64,000 bases of DNA from Isochrysis galbana (GCA_018136815.1 CM030935.1:4642731-4706730), one strand, 5' to 3'. Shown: positions 35,117 to 47,031, numbered from the stretch's first letter. Notes: a model not told the origin generated them from the sequence alone. Numbers and translations: made by a program.

Positions 35117-35689
35117 ATAACTCGACTGAAATCAAACCCAAACACTCCGGCCAGACGACAACGGACGACGATCAGAAGGCGATCTGTCGGCGATCCCGTC
35201 TGGAAGGGGAATCGCACCATAACGGAAACGAGGGGCAATCCTGCCGCACAGGATTCCAAAAGACTTACCGAATAAGACGAGAGAAGTGCGGTGTGCCTAA
35301 GGGGGAGATGCGATGAGATTGCAAATTAAACCTGATTGCAATCACTGCAGTAGATAGAGAAACGTGGAGAAGATAGCGAATTAAACCTATTTGCGAGGCG
35401 CCTAGGAGGGAGAAGGGTGGGGAAACTTCCTTCTCTTTCGAGAGAAAGAGAGAGAACGCTCCACAACCCAAGACCCTACCTATGCGTCCAAGCGAAGCTT
35501 TTTGACCGAGAACGAGAACGAGAGAATTATAACGATAAATGCCGAATGACGAAGAGAAGCCTAACGAGTGTCGATTCGCGAATGCGACACCACCCTGCTA
35601 GGATCGAGCGTCCCGCGAGGAAAGAAGAGAACCTATCGGATGGCGGAGAGCTCCGAACAAGCCACGAGAAAGGCAGGAGAGCAATCCTG

Positions 35690-36075
35690 AACGAGACCGA
35701 ATGAGCGAAGAGCGAAGAGCGAATAAATCCGAGGAGCGAAGAGCGAATGAAACAATAAATCCGAAGAGCGAATGAAACAATAAATCCGAATATCCGAATG
35801 GAGGGCCGCGCGCCCAACGCCGAACCAAGACGGAAGACGTGATGAGCGACGCACCGAGAAGTTACGAATTACGAACAACGAACAATCGAGGACCGATGAG
35901 AACGCAGAACGACGAGAATCGAGAGTCGAGAGCGAGAAACGAAGAACGCGGAACGACGAGAATCGAGAATCGAGAGCGAGAGCGAGAAACGAAGAACGAT
36001 AAGAACGCGGAACGATGAGAATCGAGAATCGAGAATCGAAGAACGAACGACGAACGACGAACGACGAACTATAAG
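35690..36075. repeat. Degenerate tandem repeats GAAGAGCGAAT / GAGAATCGAGA (B1)
   Basis: Two adjacent blocks. Positions 35,695-35,790 repeat GAAGAGCGAATGAAAC and AATAAATCCGAA. Positions 35,890-36,070 repeat GAACGACGAGAATCGAGA and GCGAGAAACGAAGAACG with a period near 55 bp. They lie 3' of gypsy pol on its strand, where a 3' UTR or LTR is expected. B2 copy: 56,381-56,766. Confidence 0.8.
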
Positions 36076-36591
36076 AATAGTGCGCGACGATCGAAGAGAC
36101 AGGAAGTACCACACCCGTCCGGACGATAAGGTGTAGAATCGGCGGCCGGCGCGGCAGACCGCAGGACTCAACGCTGCAACCCATCCTCTTCTCTCTTTTA
36201 CGAGAGTTTTACCTGGATGTTTGGGCGGTGTGGCGGCACCCAAGTTACAACGCGGCGTCTCCTGTTCTTCGATATATGAGTAGTCGAACAGCCAACGGCG
36301 AAAGGCGGCGAGATATCACGACGGGCTCGGCACGTCACGCGCGAGCTAAACGACGAGGTACGGGGGTCTCCTGACAGAGCGCAGCGAAAGGGGAGGGAGA
36401 TCCATCCTCCGTGGTCGAAAGGGGGGCGAGCCATACCTCTCTTCCCGCGGGGGGAACCATTCGGCGGCCGCGGGGGGAAAATTCGGCGACCGCGGGGGGA
36501 ACTGGAAAAGAATTCCCGTACGTTCCCGTACCCCGATCAAACGTAAACGACGGCGTTGATAGATATCGGAGGGGCGTGACAGTCGCGACTG
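36076..36591. other. Putative 3' non-coding part of the gypsy element (B1)
   Basis: No gene. Contains two CCGCGGGGGGAA blocks (36,448-36,500) and AATTCCCGTACGTTCCCGTA. It is the sequence immediately downstream of pol on the minus strand, so part of a 3' LTR is likely. The 5' end of the element is outside the window, so LTR limits cannot be tested. B2: 56,767-57,285. Confidence 0.4.
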
Positions 36592-39500
36592 TCAGAAGAA
36601 CGCAGAGGGTGTATCGAGGAGAGAGACGAGGGTGCGATCCGATGGCGACAGGCGTGCGAGAGCCTCGGAGCGACAGCGAACGAAGGTAGGCGAGGCAAGG
36701 GCAGCGTGCGCAAATGCGTGGGAGCCAAACCACGGGGAACCGCGCGACGATCCCGACGAGTACCACCACTGCCCGAGGACGAAGACCGCGTGCTGCGGCC
36801 GCATCATTGGACCTGCAGGGTTGGCAACAGACGGGCGGGCTGAGACGGGCAAATGGGAGACATGAGCAATGGGGCCACTGTGCAAGGACGGTGCGAGACG
36901 AGGCGAGCGGCGCGGGGCCTGATGATCCAAGCCGGTGGTCTCGGATCCCACGGGAGCTTCGATCGCGTGCGACGTCGGCGGGGCTGAGACGGTCTGAGAT
37001 TGTGATTCTGCAGCCCGCTTTCTCATCTGAGGCTTACGAAGAGGCGGGAAGGGGTGAGCATCATCATAGGCGGTGACGAGCGACTCGCAGCGGCGAAGCA
37101 ATTCGGCTAGCGGCTCCCATGTGGCCGCAGCTTTCGCGTAACCACGCCACTTGACGAGATACTGCCTGGAATCACCTCGACCCTTGCGGTCAAGGAGTGA
37201 ATCCACCAGATACTCATCTGTTTGGACAGGATCTTCATCTGTGAGGGTATAGTAGGGACGGAGGTTAGTCACATGCACCTCCTCGGAGAGGAGGCGATTT
37301 TCTTGGTCGCGTAGTCGGTAGCGGCCAGCGCCAAGCGCCTCGGCAATGCGGTATGGTCCGCTGTAGTGGTAGAGGAGCTTGTTGCGGTGTCCTGGAATTT
37401 TGCGAACCACCCTATCACCTGGAGCAAATTGGATAGGGGGAGAGTGAGTGCGTAGTGTGTCAGCGAGTGCGTCGGCTTGAGATTCTAAAGTTGCATCATA
37501 AGCTGCGGCCCACGCTGCCTTTAAGCGACAATGCATTTTCCAAGCGTACGAGCGAATTTCCTGAGGTAACTCGGGAGGTGGACCAGTGTCAGGTGGATCA
37601 GAAAGCTGGGCAGGCAGGCGAAGCTCACGGCCATAGAGCAAGGCAGCAGGCGACATGCGGGTAATGCGATTGGCTGAAGCGCGCATGCTCATTAGAAAGA
37701 ACGGAAGATGATCGACCCAATGGCCGCCGCCTTCATTGGTAGCGCGAGCCATGTTGATCAACGTCTGTTGCGCTCGTTCCACCAGGCCCACACTCTCGTG
37801 ATGATGAGGTGTGCTAGGCCGCAAGTCGGTGCCGGTGCGCTCGAGGATGACCGAGGTGAGTTGGCTAGCGAGGTTGCTGCCGGAGTCCGAGCGAAGTTGC
37901 CTTGGTACTCCGTGCCGAGAAACGACGTACGACATGAAGGCGTGAAGAGCGTCGGCACTCGAGGGGTCGCCGTTGTGAGGGGCCGCCTCGATCCAACGAG
38001 TGAGCGAGTCCACGAAAACGAGGAGCTTGTCGAAGCCTCGAGAGCCCTTGATGAAGTCGTGCGTGGGAGCCATCGACACGACGTCGCAAAAGACGATGTC
38101 GAACGGATAGGCGCCGACCTGCGGTCCCTTTGGGTCTGCGAGGTGGCGGAAGGGAGGCTTAGCTAAGGTGCACTCGTGACATTGGCGAACGTGCTCACAG
38201 ACGTCTGCGTTCATGCCAGGCCAAAAATATCGGTCGCGTAAAAGGCGCGCCATCCGGTTGTCGCCGAGGTGGCACAGGTGGTCGTGAAAGGCTTCGAGGT
38301 AGGCACGGCGCATCGTCTTCGGCACGTAGAGGCAAAGCTTCTCGCCGTTTCTCGTCGGCACTCGTCGGTAGAGTAGTCCAGATCGCAACAGGCATCGAGA
38401 AGATTCGCGGCTAAGCCAACGCAAGCGACGATGGTCGAGGTCGGGGTTATGAGGAGCGGAAGAGAGAAAGCGGATGAGGTCGTAGCAGTCGGGGTCCTCG
38501 GCCTGTGCCTCCTTGAGCGCCTCGGCGTTGGGTGTACCGACGTCGAGGTAGGAGAGGTTGATAGAATCCCTGGTCGTAGAGGACATCCTGGACGACCGTT
38601 CGTCGGCTTGCAGACTGGATGCCGTTGTGGTACGAGAACGAGAGGCGGCGACGGCTGGCGGCTGACCATCCGATGCTGTGGTGGAGCAAGAGTTAGGGAC
38701 GACGGCGGCTAGCAGCTGCCCACCCCCCTGCTTAGGAGCGGACGTCTCCGACGTCCCATCGTCTGCTGCCACCAAGCGTGATACGCCATCAGCATCTTTG
38801 TGGTTCGCGCCTGGTTTGTGCTCGACGGTGAAGCGGTACTCAGACAACTTGAGCGCCCATCGCATCAGGCGCGACGCCGGCCCACCCTGGACGGTGTCCT
38901 TCATGGTGTGCAACCAACGGAGAGCTTGGTGATCAATGACGAGGCGGAAGTGCCGGCCCCAAAGGTACGGTCTCCAAGTACGAATACTTTCCAGGGCAGC
39001 GAGAAGCTCCACTTCGGTGGTGGTCCAGTGACGCTCCGCGGCGGTAAGGCGGCGACCGTAATACGCGACTACATGCTCATGCCCATGATCGTCAACTTGC
39101 GACAGAATGCCACCGATACCCAGGGTGCTGGCCGCGTCCGTTTTGACGATGAACTCCTTGTCGTGACGAGGTGCAGCTAACACTGGTGCGGACGTGATGA
39201 GGTCGATGAGGCGGCGGATCGCTGTCTGACACTCAGGTGACTGAGAGACGGTAGCCACATCGACGCCCGTACGAGTCAGGTCGGTGAGAGGGGCCGCAAC
39301 GTGCGCGAAGCCCTTGATGAACCGACGGTAGTACGAACAAAGGCCGAGAAACGAGCGGACCTTCTCGAGCGAATTGATGTGACGCGGATCGATCGAGCGT
39401 ACCGCCTCGACTTTCTTGGGGTCCATCTCGAGACCACGGCGAGAGACGACGTGCCCGAGGTACTCGCCCTTGATAGCGAACAAGATGCACTTGGAGGCCT

Positions 39501-41052
39501 TGCACGAGAGACCGGCCCAACGGAGACGCTCGAGAACGAGATCGAGACGGTGAAGCATCTGCTCGAATGAGGCGTCGACGCGTTCCTCTAGCGTGCTGCC
39601 TGTACCTGTCGACCAAATTCCGATGTCGTCCAGGTACGGCATGCAAATCTCCCACGCGAGGCCTTGGAGCACCGCGTCCATGAGACGACACATGTAGGAC
39701 GGGCCGGATTGGACGCCGAACGGGAGGTAGTTGAACTCGTACTTCTGGCGGTGGGTACAGAACGCCGTGATGGGTTTGTCCTCCTCCTTGATAGGCAGAC
39801 ACCAGAAACCGGAGGCTAGGTCGAGCAGACAGAGAAAAAGAGAATCTCGAGAACCTTGGCCTCGGGATAGACGATCGATAGCTTCGACGGTGAGCGGTAG
39901 AGGGCTGTCCGAGATGCGAAGCTTCGAGTTCGTGTCGCGATAATCGACGCAGAAGCGAACGGATCCATCTTTCTTACCGACGAGAACAACCCGCGAAGCC
40001 CATGGCGAATTGGACTTACGAATGATGCCTGCCGCCTCCATCTCGGCGACGTGCTTGTCGACGATGGCACGGCCCTCGTCGCCCATCTTGGACGGAGCAT
40101 GCCGGTGGGCTGTAGCGCCGGGGCTTGCGCTCTTCGCGCTCAAGTCGTGCGGCTTTTTCTTCCGCGCAGACACAGACGCGTAGCGGAGGGTGGAATGCCA
40201 TGGCGTATCCTTTGTTATAGCCCTTGCATCCCTTGGGCCCCGCGTGGATGCTAAGGTCCTTGATGTCTCCGCCGAGCTCGCGGTAGTTTCGCACCGCGTA
40301 CTCGATGGGATACGGGGCCCCGTTGACCGTTGACGGTGAGTAGGATTTTGCGCGGAAAGTCGAACGAGTTGAACGAGCCTTGTTTTGTTTGGGGTCACGT
40401 ACAAGTGGTACACCTCTTTTTTGCCTTGGGTCACGAGGACCCCCTCTTTCGTAAGGATCTTGGTTCGCTCTTGGTTGCCTTGGATGAAGTAGAAGCCTTG
40501 ATTCTCGACCGCCTTGGCGAGCGTGCTGATGGTGATGAGGTTTTTCAGTTCGAATCTGTAGTTGCGTACCACGAGGTGCGCCGAGACGTCCCTGAAGGCT
40601 CCGGCTATCGCCTTGTCCGACGCCCGTGGGAGGCTCTTGGTTTTCTCGTCAAGGGTCTGGTATTTGACCGCTATCGGGCACGGGATGCCCGCCTTGCGAA
40701 AGTCCGCCACGTCCTTGTACATTTCGCGAAACTGGTTGGCGCAATCTGCTGTTACTAAAATCTCCCAAGGGCCGGAGGCGCTTTTGGACAGGAAGTCTGG
40801 CTCGAGGTCCACTCCCTCGAGCTTGTTGAGGTGCGCGGTGATGGCGCCAAGGGTCTCTTCGTCCTTGGCTTTGTGACCCTTTTCGTACGCCGTGCTGAAG
40901 GTGATGATGATTTTTTGATCTATGGGGAACTCTGCTTCCTCCTCGGGCATTGGCTCGAGGTCTTCATCGAGGAGGGCCACCTGTGTGGCCGGGGTGGAGG
41001 GTGGGGTTAGTCCCGTGTGTGGTCTAGTTTCATCGGGGTCCTTGGAGTTCAT
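36592..41052 (-). CDS. Hybrid ORF: LINE ORF1 N-part fused in frame to gypsy pol (B1/A3 seam)
   Basis: One frame of 1486 codons starting at 41,052. The first ~310 codons are LINE ORF1 (IDQKIIITFSTAYEKGHKAK, LEGVDLEPDFLSKSASGPWE) with an internal shift region near PSSTRCE. At 40,124/40,123 the reading passes, without interruption, into gypsy pol at PGATAHRHAPSKMG, then RT (CMPYLDDIGIWS), RNase H (VKTDAASTLGIGG), integrase (CHECTLAK, RSDSGSNLAS, VERAQQTL) and chromodomain (EYLVDSLLDRK, YLVKWRGY). The gypsy part lacks the first 87 residues and all of Gag-protease. The fusion is a product of the array breakpoint, not a known family architecture. Whether it is expressed is unknown. Confidence 0.85.
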   Translation of the reverse strand: MNSKDPDETRPHTGLTPPSTPATQVALLDEDLEPMPEEEAEFPIDQKIIITFSTAYEKGHKAKDEETLGAITAHLNKLEGVDLEPDFLSKSASGPWEILVTADCANQFREMYKDVADFRKAGIPCPIAVKYQTLDEKTKSLPRASDKAIAGAFRDVSAHLVVRNYRFELKNLITISTLAKAVENQGFYFIQGNQERTKILTKEGVLVTQGKKEVYHLYVTPNKTRLVQLVRLSAQNPTHRQRSTGPRIPSSTRCETTASSAETSRTLASTRGPRDARAITKDTPWHSTLRYASVSARKKKPHDLSAKSASPGATAHRHAPSKMGDEGRAIVDKHVAEMEAAGIIRKSNSPWASRVVLVGKKDGSVRFCVDYRDTNSKLRISDSPLPLTVEAIDRLSRGQGSRDSLFLCLLDLASGFWCLPIKEEDKPITAFCTHRQKYEFNYLPFGVQSGPSYMCRLMDAVLQGLAWEICMPYLDDIGIWSTGTGSTLEERVDASFEQMLHRLDLVLERLRWAGLSCKASKCILFAIKGEYLGHVVSRRGLEMDPKKVEAVRSIDPRHINSLEKVRSFLGLCSYYRRFIKGFAHVAAPLTDLTRTGVDVATVSQSPECQTAIRRLIDLITSAPVLAAPRHDKEFIVKTDAASTLGIGGILSQVDDHGHEHVVAYYGRRLTAAERHWTTTEVELLAALESIRTWRPYLWGRHFRLVIDHQALRWLHTMKDTVQGGPASRLMRWALKLSEYRFTVEHKPGANHKDADGVSRLVAADDGTSETSAPKQGGGQLLAAVVPNSCSTTASDGQPPAVAASRSRTTTASSLQADERSSRMSSTTRDSINLSYLDVGTPNAEALKEAQAEDPDCYDLIRFLSSAPHNPDLDHRRLRWLSRESSRCLLRSGLLYRRVPTRNGEKLCLYVPKTMRRAYLEAFHDHLCHLGDNRMARLLRDRYFWPGMNADVCEHVRQCHECTLAKPPFRHLADPKGPQVGAYPFDIVFCDVVSMAPTHDFIKGSRGFDKLLVFVDSLTRWIEAAPHNGDPSSADALHAFMSYVVSRHGVPRQLRSDSGSNLASQLTSVILERTGTDLRPSTPHHHESVGLVERAQQTLINMARATNEGGGHWVDHLPFFLMSMRASANRITRMSPAALLYGRELRLPAQLSDPPDTGPPPELPQEIRSYAWKMHCRLKAAWAAAYDATLESQADALADTLRTHSPPIQFAPGDRVVRKIPGHRNKLLYHYSGPYRIAEALGAGRYRLRDQENRLLSEEVHVTNLRPYYTLTDEDPVQTDEYLVDSLLDRKGRGDSRQYLVKWRGYAKAAATWEPLAELLRRCESLVTAYDDAHPFPPLRKPQMRKRAAESQSQTVSAPPTSHAIEAPVGSETTGLDHQAPRRSPRLAPSLHSGPIAHVSHLPVSARPSVANPAGPMMRPQHAVFVLGQWWYSSGSSRGSPWFGSHAFAHAALASPTFVRCRSEALARLSPSDRTLVSLLDTPSAFF

Positions 41053-41205
41053 AGAGTCCGTGTCGGTGTCGCCCTCCTTCGAGGTTTTTGTGTGTTGAGT
41101 GTTTGGTGTTGGCTCTTGTTTGTGCTGGTACTTGTTGTGGTGGGCCTCTTGGGCAGATGTTGTGTACGGCGCTCGCGCTCCCGAGGCGCGTCTGTCCGCC
41201 CGCCC

Positions 41206-41682
41206 TTAGGCTCTGTTGGATAGCGTTCCCATTGTGCTGCTTCCCGTGTTGCTCCCGTCTCCCCTACTGCGGGTCCACAGCTGCTCCATCTTCAGATCCA
41301 TGTTTTTGTACGTCTCTCCCCCTTTGGGGTTCTGGTCATGATGGTGCCGGGCCGGCACCTCGCGCCGGAGCGCGAGGGCGGTACCGCGGCTGTGTAGGGA
41401 CCAGGCCCGGGGGCCTTCCCTGATGGTACGTCCCACTGGTGTGGTGTGACTGGTGTGGCTGTGGGTTGTGGTTTGTGTGTGCAGCATGCTGTCAACCAGC
41501 ATGCAGGTCGTGCTTTCGCTGTTCTCGGTGGTGCGCGGGCGTGGCCCGATGGCTCCTGTGCCCACCTGGCTGGGGGGGTCGTCCTGGCGCGGTCGCTTCG
41601 GCGACAACGGCGTGTCCATGAAAGCTTCGTCCATCGCGGCGAGGGCCGCGGCAGCGAGGGCGGGAGGCGGCGCGCGCTCCAT
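41206..41682 (-). pseudogene. LINE ORF1 N-terminal part (copy A3), premature stop
   Basis: Starts at 41,682 (MERAPPPALA). A C-to-A change gives a TAA codon at 41,206-41,208 after TLSNRA, where A1 and A2 read GAA (AEGRADRR). After this stop the same frame is open again and includes the hybrid ORF start at 41,052. A3 lacks the 72-bp block found in A1 and A2. Palindrome copy at 41,687-41,704. Confidence 0.8.
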
Positions 41683-42825
41683 GACCCTATCGTTTTAACG
41701 ATAGTTGAACACGCCTAGCTCATACCATCCACACGAGAATAGACCGACTGTATCACAGCCATCATAACAGTAAAGAGTCGATCGCGGATGCGACATGATA
41801 GTGATCGAGACAAAAGCCAACGGCATTCAAAACTATTCACATTATTCAAGGAACGCCCTGATGTAAGTAAGCTGGGTAAGGGCAAGGGAAAGTGGGCCAT
41901 TGGATGCGCACTCTAAACGGCTCCAAAATATCAATATTGCTCGGCCGGCAGCCAAGCTCACTCGAGCCCCAAACCCAAACAATTTCAATTGTGCAAGCAA
42001 AAAAAACCACCATTGCATATACATGTGCCCAGGTTTGAGAGAGAATTTGTACTGGCGACAAAAAGCTCAAGAACAATGTTAGGAGAAGAAGTCACAAAGC
42101 AATCTGGGAGAAGAAGTAGTGGTGTGATCAGGAACTTCATAAGGGCCCAGCGAGGGCGCTCCACCTCAGAACTCCGTCACGAAGTCTCCATTCCTTATGT
42201 TCGACAATCCCATCATCATCAATCGACAACGGAGAAGTCACCAACAATCGAGCCATGGTGGTGACGATAAATAGTAGGAGGAGCGGGAAGTACGGGATGG
42301 AGCGAGGTAGTTAAAGTTTGAAATGAAGGGATGAGGGTGGGTGTGAGGGCGCCGGGAATGCGAAATACTCTCAATCATTTCGTGTTGAGCGGCAGGACAA
42401 TCAATCGCGTGCGCGTAGTGCACAATGCACGGCTAGTGCCCGCCCTTGCTACACTGTGTAGAAGAGCGCCGATGACAATATAGTGTGTGTGGCCAGACGG
42501 AGGTTAATGGGGGAACTCGTCTGCGAAATAGAGGTAGGCCCGGCCGTCACTCTCCGTTATCAAGCGCCTCTCTGTCGATGATCTCCTTCTAGGAGGGCCG
42601 ACGCATCAGAAGGACGACGGCGCTCTCTTTGTACATGCCCAGCTTGTTGGCCGTGGAAGCCATTCGCCGGTGCCGTGGTTCCTCACACATACATTGCCCT
42701 CTCAACGCCTTGCCTTGTGCGAGGCCTAGTTTCCATCCGCATCCTAGCGGACCGACATCTCAGCATCAGGAGGAGGAGGAGAACGAGCGCAAGAGCAGCC
42801 ATTCCAGCGCCAACGATGGGCGCAA

Positions 42826-45474
42826 TCAGGGCGAGCGGGGGCCAGATCGCATGGTGTCCGCGGCTGGTTGCGCATTGGGCGTGGACGGCGCCGATGGAGA
42901 TGGGCTTGTGGGAGGCGGGAAGCGGTCTTCAGCGCAAAAGGGCCCAATGAGGAGGCACTCTCGCTTGGCCGGATCATAAGCACATCGCTGGAGGCCGTCA
43001 TCGAGTGCAACGTAGAATCGCAGACACTCGATCGGATCATTACGCGACGGGTCCATAGAGCAACGGTCGGCCGCGTTCGGCGCGTTCGAGCCGTTATGCC
43101 CGGTGACACTTCGTGAATGAGCGTCGAGCCAGCTCACGCTAATGAGCTCTGCCGCCATGTGGGAGCAGAGCAGCCGGGGTTCGGGTGGACGCAGAGCGAG
43201 AGTGGGATAGGGCGGCATAGCCGGTGTTGGGCCGAATGGAGGACGCATCGACTCTGATGGCGAGCCGGGCGGCGGTGCGGAAGGCGACATCGGGTGTTGC
43301 CCATCAGGCGTCAGTACGGGCAGCAGGAGGGGCGGCTCTCCAGCTGAGTTGGGCACCGCAGGGAGCGTGATGTTGTACGCTGGATGTGACGGTGGTTGCC
43401 CGCGGTTTGGAGGCGGGCTCAATGACGCTGGCAGAGGCTCAGACGGCGGCAGGAGGGGCAGTAGCATTGGGCTAGGTGGGACCAGCGTGCGCGGGCTCGG
43501 CGGCGTGCGCGGGCTCGGCGGCGTGCGCGGGCTCGGCGGCGCGCGCGGGCTCGGCGGCGTGCGTGGGCTCGGCGGCGCGCGCGGGCTCGGCGGCGTGCGC
43601 GGGCTCAGCGGCGTGCGCGGGCTCGGCGGCGTGCGCGGGCTCGGCGGCGTGCGTGGGCTTGGCGGCGCACGCGGGCTCGGCGGTGGGCGCGGGCTCGGTG
43701 GTGGGCGCGGGCTCGGCGGCAGGCTCGGCGACAGGCGCGGCGAGGGGGGCGGCGGCGGCGGCGAGGGGGGAGGTGGCGAAGGGGGCAACGATGGTGTCAG
43801 CTGGTCGTCTAGGCGCTCCACGCAGGGCTCGCCCAGCCGGCACTCTTGCGTGACGGGATTGTACTCGCAGCGCTGCCAATTCGCGAAGAAGAGCGGGCAG
43901 CTATGTGGGTTCCGCCGGCTCGTCTGTGTGTTGCACCATTCAGGGGGGTCGAGATTGCGCACGTCGGTGAGGGTGGCCTCCATATCGGAGCACAGCATCG
44001 GCGGGGGAGGCGGGGGGGAAGGTGGCGTTGGCGGGCGGGGTGGTGGCAAGGGCGGCGGCGAAGGCCCGGGAGAAGGTGGAGGGAACGACGGCGGGGAGGG
44101 CGGGGGGGGTGGCGGAAACGGGATTTTAGGCCCATCCGGGTGGACCACGTCGACGACGATGCGACCGGCGTCGTCAACAGCACGTGCGCTCACGTGCACG
44201 CGGCGGAGAGCGCCCTCCGCACCCACGTCAAGCATAACCGACTCGCCCTCTAGGAGAAAGAGCTTGTCAGCTGCAGTGTCGACCGCGACGCTGAGGAATG
44301 TCACACCGCCGTCCGCCTCGTCGAAGCTCATGCTTTGAGAGAAGATGTGCAGGGCGTGGACCACCGAAGCTCCTCTAGTGGCGAGCAGTGCGCGGTGCTC
44401 GACAAAGAAGCGGCGCTCGCCTCTAGAGGTCACTACGTTGCTGCCGAGCTGCAGGCCGAGCGGCGACACGTCGACCCCCGAAAGCGGCAGGTCCAACGCG
44501 GGCAGGGAAAAAGTGCAAGGGTCGCACGTGCTGTCCGCCGGCAGCAGCGGCAGACGGTCGGGCGCGATCCAGTCCGCCATAAGCCGTTCTGTCACGAGGA
44601 AGCGTGTCCACGGCAGGAAGCCGTTGCCCATCCTGCTGGCATGCGAGTCGACGGGCCGATAGCTGATGTCATCGGGGACGCTGGGGAGGCTGTCAACAAA
44701 AGCCGTCCTCCACAGGGTCCGGCCGCTGGTGCCGCCCGTCATCCGCCCCGCGTGGTTGAAGCCAAGGTTGTGGCCAAGCTCGTGAGGAAAGGACCGGTCG
44801 TAGTCCCTTGCGCGCGTGAGGTGGATGGCGAAGCCGGGGAGACCCACCCAGCCCTTGCCGCTCCACCTGAGGCCCTCGCACCGAGCCAGGTATATGGCGC
44901 CGAAGTCGAACTCGGCGCGCTTCAGCCCCATGAGCGCCTCGACCTTCTGGAAGGCCCAGGTGTCCACCGAGAGCCCGTTCTGTCTCCACCGCACCCATCC
45001 GACCATCGTGTTGTCCGAGCAGTTGTGCGAGAAGTACTGCTCAAGGCGCATGGGCGGCGCGACAGTGGGGCGGAGCTGGAAGCGGCCGAACGAGTTGTCC
45101 CGGAGCCAGTCGTTGTTATACTCGACGGCGTGCTCGATGTAGCTCTTGACGTCGCCCTGGTGCGCCGACTCGACGAGGTCCACGTTGAAGGCCTGTGCGC
45201 ACTGCGCCTGGGTGTAGTCGATGGGGCAGACAGGGACGATGAGCATGCTCTTCTCACCGACGCTGTACTCCTGCACCACGCGCGTGCTGGGCGCGTGGAG
45301 CGAGCTCCCTCCCGGTCGGAACGTCTCGTGCCACAGCAGCACAAACTCCTTCTCCTCGAGGATGACTCCTTCGACGGCGACCCGTGCGGCACTGAACTGA
45401 GGCTGTAGACCTCGCACGACCATCGGTACGTGGTAGCCATCGAGCAGCGCGGTGGGCTCCTCGTCGGAGAGCAC
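42826..45474 (-). CDS. Gametolysin-type M11 metalloprotease with PPSP linkers (best copy, A3)
   Basis: 882 codons from ATG 45,474; a good acceptor (TTCTCACAG) at about 45,482 and open sequence before it suggest the true N-terminus lies in upstream exons across the (AG)n tract. The catalytic domain spans roughly residues 60-400, with zinc motif HELGHNLGFNH at 231-241 (44,752-44,784), where the three His bind zinc and Glu is the general base, and SRMGNG as Met-turn. Next are a PPPPSPP stretch, a Cys module (about 495-550, CEYNPVTQECRLGEPC), about 20 PPSPR repeats, and a second Cys module (about 770-850, CAYDPAKRECLLIGPFC). M11 enzymes cleave Hyp-rich cell-wall proteins, as in Chlamydomonas gamete wall release. 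This copy ends at MRSGPRSP because a G run has five instead of six G; A1 continues into a membrane helix. Confidence 0.85.
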   Translation of the reverse strand: MLSDEEPTALLDGYHVPMVVRGLQPQFSAARVAVEGVILEEKEFVLLWHETFRPGGSSLHAPSTRVVQEYSVGEKSMLIVPVCPIDYTQAQCAQAFNVDLVESAHQGDVKSYIEHAVEYNNDWLRDNSFGRFQLRPTVAPPMRLEQYFSHNCSDNTMVGWVRWRQNGLSVDTWAFQKVEALMGLKRAEFDFGAIYLARCEGLRWSGKGWVGLPGFAIHLTRARDYDRSFPHELGHNLGFNHAGRMTGGTSGRTLWRTAFVDSLPSVPDDISYRPVDSHASRMGNGFLPWTRFLVTERLMADWIAPDRLPLLPADSTCDPCTFSLPALDLPLSGVDVSPLGLQLGSNVVTSRGERRFFVEHRALLATRGASVVHALHIFSQSMSFDEADGGVTFLSVAVDTAADKLFLLEGESVMLDVGAEGALRRVHVSARAVDDAGRIVVDVVHPDGPKIPFPPPPPPSPPSFPPPSPGPSPPPLPPPRPPTPPSPPPPPPMLCSDMEATLTDVRNLDPPEWCNTQTSRRNPHSCPLFFANWQRCEYNPVTQECRLGEPCVERLDDQLTPSLPPSPPPPSPPPPPPSPRLSPSLPPSPRPPPSPRPPPSPRAPPSPRTPPSPRTPPSPRTPLSPRTPPSPRAPPSPRTPPSPRAPPSPRTPPSPRTPPSPRTLVPPSPMLLPLLPPSEPLPASLSPPPNRGQPPSHPAYNITLPAVPNSAGEPPLLLPVLTPDGQHPMSPSAPPPGSPSESMRPPFGPTPAMPPYPTLALRPPEPRLLCSHMAAELISVSWLDAHSRSVTGHNGSNAPNAADRCSMDPSRNDPIECLRFYVALDDGLQRCAYDPAKRECLLIGPFCAEDRFPPPTSPSPSAPSTPNAQPAADTMRSGPRSP

Positions 45475-45657
45475 GAGCAGCTGTGAGAATCCTTTGTACC
45501 GACGGTAGGAAGGGCACGGGGGGAGGAGGAGGGGAGCGAGAGAGGCCTCGTCGAGGTGGGAGGATGAGACGAGGGAGCGGAGGAGGCCCAGCTGAGCCTC
45601 GCAGCTCGTGGAGGGCAGGCTGGATGGAGGCGTGGCGAAGATGGATCGCGCGCGCGA

Positions 45658-47031
<1,374 letters not shown>

